Shown here: piece after piece, positions 61,706 to 64,000 of the stretch
Layout: each line of letters begins with the position of its first letter
Numbering within the stretch: the stretch's first letter is position 1
Source: an uncultured Altererythrobacter sp.
GTDB taxonomy: Bacteria; Pseudomonadota; Alphaproteobacteria; Sphingomonadales; Sphingomonadaceae
Direction: 5' to 3'
DNA length: 64,000 nt
NCBI GenBank assembly: GCA_913056125.1
Contig: CAJXNC010000004.1
Location: 1 to 64,000, forward strand
Made by a program: the position numbers and the translations under genes
The notes under the pieces: model-generated
Told to the model about the DNA's origin: nothing
What the model saw: the letters and a program-made list of their open reading frames with translations, nothing else
The model's database searches: none

Positions 61706-63895
61706 ATGGCAAGACGGCGGGCCCCTCGCTCCAGGACAAGAACGCACAAGGCAGCGGTTCGCAGCGCGGATGTCCCACGCAGCAAGAAGTCGCTTGCTTG
61801 GCTGTGGCTGCGCCGGCTGACGATCTGGGGTGGCGCGCTGGCCCTGCTCGGTGCGATCGGTGTTGGCACCTCGGTTTACTTCGCCGCGCGTGCAATGCCG
61901 AGCTATTCCGCCCTGATGAGCAGCGAGAACGGGCAGACTATCCTGGTCCGCGCTCGCGATGGTTCCGAGATCGTCTCGCTCGGTCCGTCCTACGGGCAAT
62001 GGCTGACCGCGGACGAGATTCCGCAAGTGATGAAGGACGCGATGGTCTCGGTGGAAGACCGGCGCTTCTATTCGCATTTCGGCATCGACGTGCTGGGCAT
62101 AGCGCGGGCGATCTTCGTATCGGTCCGAGACGATACCGGTCCGCGCGCGACATCCACCATCACCCAGCAGCTGGCGCGCAACGTATTCCTGAATTCCAAC
62201 CGCACGATGGATCGCAAACTGCGCGAGGCGGTGCTGGCGATGGCGCTCGAATGGAACTTCTCCAAGGAGCAGATCCTCGAGCTATATCTCAACAAGGTCT
62301 ATTTCGGGGGCGGCGCCTATGGCGTGGATTCCGCCAGTCGCAAGTTCTTCAGCCACTCCGCGCGCGAGCTCTCGCTGGAGGAAGCCGCGATCATCGCCGG
62401 GCTGGTGAAGGCACCGAGCCGTTATTCCCCGACCGCCGACATCGATGCCGCGGTTGGCCGCGCCAATGTGGTGATCGGGCAGATGGTTCGCTATGGCGGG
62501 CTGGACCCGGCGCGCGCCTCCACGGTCGACGTCTCCGCCGTGAACCTGCGCCAGGAACTCGGCCAAAACTCCATCCGCTATTTCACCGATTGGGTGCTGC
62601 CGCAGCTCGACTTGCTCTTGCCCAACGACACGTTCGAACCGATCGAGGTGTGGACCACGATCGATGTCGGCATGCAGGCCGCGGCAACCACCGCGATCCA
62701 GAGCAATGTACCTGACGGCGCACAGGGCGCTTTGGTCAGCCTCGACCGCGACGGGGCGATCCTCGCCATGGTCGGGGGCACTGATTACATTTCCAGCAAT
62801 TACAACCGCGCCACCACTTCGGTGCGCCAGCCAGGATCAGCGTGGAAGCTGTTCGTCTATCTGAGCGCGCTTGAGGCCGGTTACACGCCCAGTTCGGGCG
62901 TACGCGATATTCCGGTGACCATCGATGGCTGGAGTCCACGCAATTCAAATGGCAGCTTTTCGGGCGAGATAGATGTCCGCACCGCCTTCGCCTATTCGGT
63001 CAACACGGTTGCCGCGCAGCTCGGCAACGAGGTCGGCTTCTCCAATGTCGCTTCCATGGCAAGGCGTTTCGGCATCACCACGCCGATCTCTACCTATCCT
63101 GCCATGGTGCTGGGCTCCTCCGAAGTGCGCGTGATCGACATGACGCGCGCTTTCGCCGCCGTTTCCGCGCGCGGGCAGTCGGTCGAGCCCTACGGCATCC
63201 TTCGGGTGACGACACCCGATGGCGAGGAAATCTATCGTCACGAACAGTCGCGCGCCTATACGCTGGTGCCCGACTACGTCGCGGCGGGGATCACCGACCT
63301 GCTGCAGACGACGGTCAATACCGGTACGGGTCGTGCTGCGCAGATCGGCAGGCCGGTAGCCGGCAAGACCGGCACCACCAGCGACAACAAGGATGGCTGG
63401 TTCCTCGGTTTCTCCAGCGGTATCACCACCGGCGTGTGGATGGGACGAGATGACAATTCGCGTGTTCCAGGGCTCAGCGGTGGCGCTGCCCCGGCGCGCG
63501 CCTTTGCTGCCTATATGCGCTATGCCGTGCGTGACCGGCCGGTGGAGGAATTCGACACCGACCTGCAACTGCCGGACTGGCAGCTCGAACCCGATGACGA
63601 GTTCTATTACGGAGAGCCCGGCAACTACTTCTATATCGACGAGCAGGGGAATCTGATCGAACCCGGTTCGAGCCCCGGCGGCCGCGACCAGGAGTATTTC
63701 GGTATCGAAGGAGAAAGCGGGACACCCTACTACCCGCTAGAAGGTAATTCGGTCGACACGATGGGCCTGCCGCCAGACGCGCCGCAGGCTGCCAGCGACG
63801 ATTTCCTCGAACAGGCAACCGGAGGGGCGCTGCCGTCGGGAAGCCGTCGAGGCCCCAATGGCGTCACGGTGCAGCGCGGTGGCGATGCTCCGTAG
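61706..63895 (+). CDS. Class A penicillin-binding protein (transglycosylase/transpeptidase)
   Basis: A 729-residue bifunctional peptidoglycan synthase. A basic N-terminus is followed by one membrane helix (RLTIWGGALALLGAIGVGTSVYFA), then the GT51 transglycosylase domain (VSVEDRRFYSHFGID, STITQQLARNVFL, KVYFGGGAYGVDSASRKFF). The transpeptidase domain has SxxK at Ser378-Lys381 (PGSAWK), SVN at 431-433 and KTGT at 554-557. A C-terminal tail of about 125 residues is rich in Gly/Pro/acidic residues (EPGNYFYIDEQG, SPGGRDQEYFG) and looks disordered. PBP1A (mrcA) or PBP1C would be the nearest named forms; the choice is left open. ATG 61706 is the only sensible start. Confidence 0.93.
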   Translation: MARRRAPRSRTRTHKAAVRSADVPRSKKSLAWLWLRRLTIWGGALALLGAIGVGTSVYFAARAMPSYSALMSSENGQTILVRARDGSEIVSLGPSYGQWLTADEIPQVMKDAMVSVEDRRFYSHFGIDVLGIARAIFVSVRDDTGPRATSTITQQLARNVFLNSNRTMDRKLREAVLAMALEWNFSKEQILELYLNKVYFGGGAYGVDSASRKFFSHSARELSLEEAAIIAGLVKAPSRYSPTADIDAAVGRANVVIGQMVRYGGLDPARASTVDVSAVNLRQELGQNSIRYFTDWVLPQLDLLLPNDTFEPIEVWTTIDVGMQAAATTAIQSNVPDGAQGALVSLDRDGAILAMVGGTDYISSNYNRATTSVRQPGSAWKLFVYLSALEAGYTPSSGVRDIPVTIDGWSPRNSNGSFSGEIDVRTAFAYSVNTVAAQLGNEVGFSNVASMARRFGITTPISTYPAMVLGSSEVRVIDMTRAFAAVSARGQSVEPYGILRVTTPDGEEIYRHEQSRAYTLVPDYVAAGITDLLQTTVNTGTGRAAQIGRPVAGKTGTTSDNKDGWFLGFSSGITTGVWMGRDDNSRVPGLSGGAAPARAFAAYMRYAVRDRPVEEFDTDLQLPDWQLEPDDEFYYGEPGNYFYIDEQGNLIEPGSSPGGRDQEYFGIEGESGTPYYPLEGNSVDTMGLPPDAPQAASDDFLEQATGGALPSGSRRGPNGVTVQRGGDAP

Positions 63896-63923
63896 GCAGG
63901 GCTGGTATCAATTGCGGAAATAG

Positions 63924-63964
63924 AAAAGGCCGCTTCCCGGGCAGGGGAGGCGGCCTTTCTTCTT
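63924..63964 (+). terminator. Rho-independent terminator after the PBP gene
   Basis: AAAGGCCGC and GCGGCCTTT pair to form the base of a 14-bp stem (including one G-U pair) with a GGGCAG loop, followed by a T-rich CTTTCTTCTT. It lies 29 bases after the PBP stop. The reverse orientation also gives an A/T-flanked hairpin. Confidence 0.8.
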
Positions 63965-64000
63965 GGCGATCGCCCGGATGGGCGTCCGCATCAGTTGCTG
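63965..64000. other. Right edge, no gene assigned
   Basis: The last 36 bases hold no start codon with a Shine-Dalgarno sequence on the plus strand. A minus-strand frame entering from the right ends at a TGA at 63991-63993, which would place a gene's end just before the terminator, but too little is visible to support a call. Confidence 0.3.

Overview
The window is high-GC chromosomal DNA from an alphaproteobacterium, most likely a sphingomonad (Sphingomonadales; an Erythrobacteraceae/Novosphingobium-like genome is my inference). Support comes from the protein sequences, the repeated CxxC/lipobox styles, the ftsEX-DUF218-plsC order, and many sphingomonad-type families: TonB receptor, spinster-type MFS, lignostilbene dioxygenase and LigW. 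I see no rRNA, CRISPR array, insertion sequence or prophage. There is one tRNA, and no gene-free stretch exceeds about 230 bases.

Layout. 1-8.7 kb: the 3' end of rpoC with its terminator, two envelope proteins, a small secreted protein, gltX, and a His-rich (zinc-type) TonB receptor. 8.8-15.8 kb: an NTF2-fold protein, dcd, a metallo-beta-lactamase-fold hydrolase, an Nmad3-type protein, the ftsE-ftsX-DUF218-plsC operon, a zinc-ribbon membrane protein and tRNA-Leu(GAG). 15.8-21.1 kb: a tight four-gene operon whose products all carry export signals (lignostilbene-dioxygenase-like enzyme, PQQ/heme dehydrogenase, NTF2-like lipoprotein, FGE-like lipoprotein). 21.3-29.8 kb: housekeeping genes (trxB, M32 carboxypeptidase, a divergent PhoH, tyrA, hisC, metX-metW) and a very large perfect inverted repeat at 23.1 kb. 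29.8-42.2 kb: one long minus-strand gene train, marR - aromatic-acid MFS - frmA - three VOC proteins - fghA - fdsG - fdsB - mobA - fdsA - fdsD - fdhD - GNAT. It covers regulation, uptake, and oxidation of formaldehyde through formate to CO2. 42.3-59.9 kb: catabolic genes, comprising a cytoplasmic lignostilbene dioxygenase, a GMC oxidoreductase, and a minus-strand operon (NTF2-like protein, aldehyde dehydrogenase, VAO-type flavoenzyme, LigW, MFS, benzoylformate-decarboxylase-like enzyme). 59.9-64 kb: a small periplasmic protein, GST, msrB and a class A penicillin-binding protein.

Main interpretation. The 29.8-59.9 kb region reads as a candidate pathway for lignin-derived biaryls, with disposal of the formaldehyde released built in. 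The dioxygenase at 42315 has Phe59, Tyr101, Lys134, His167 and His218 at the positions I recall for characterised lignostilbene dioxygenases. The amidohydrolase at 52890 has Glu19, His188, His241 and Asp314 as I recall for LigW. Two near-identical imperfect palindromes occur, one over the lsd/marR divergent promoter and one before the NTF2-ALDH-VAO-ligW operon, so a single MarR regulator may control both. Separately, the 15.8-21.1 kb operon looks like an extracytoplasmic counterpart: its dioxygenase and its NTF2-like lipoprotein are each paralogous to cytoplasmic proteins 20-40 kb away. This exported stilbene-type cleavage module is the strongest candidate for an undescribed system. Substrates are inferred, not shown.
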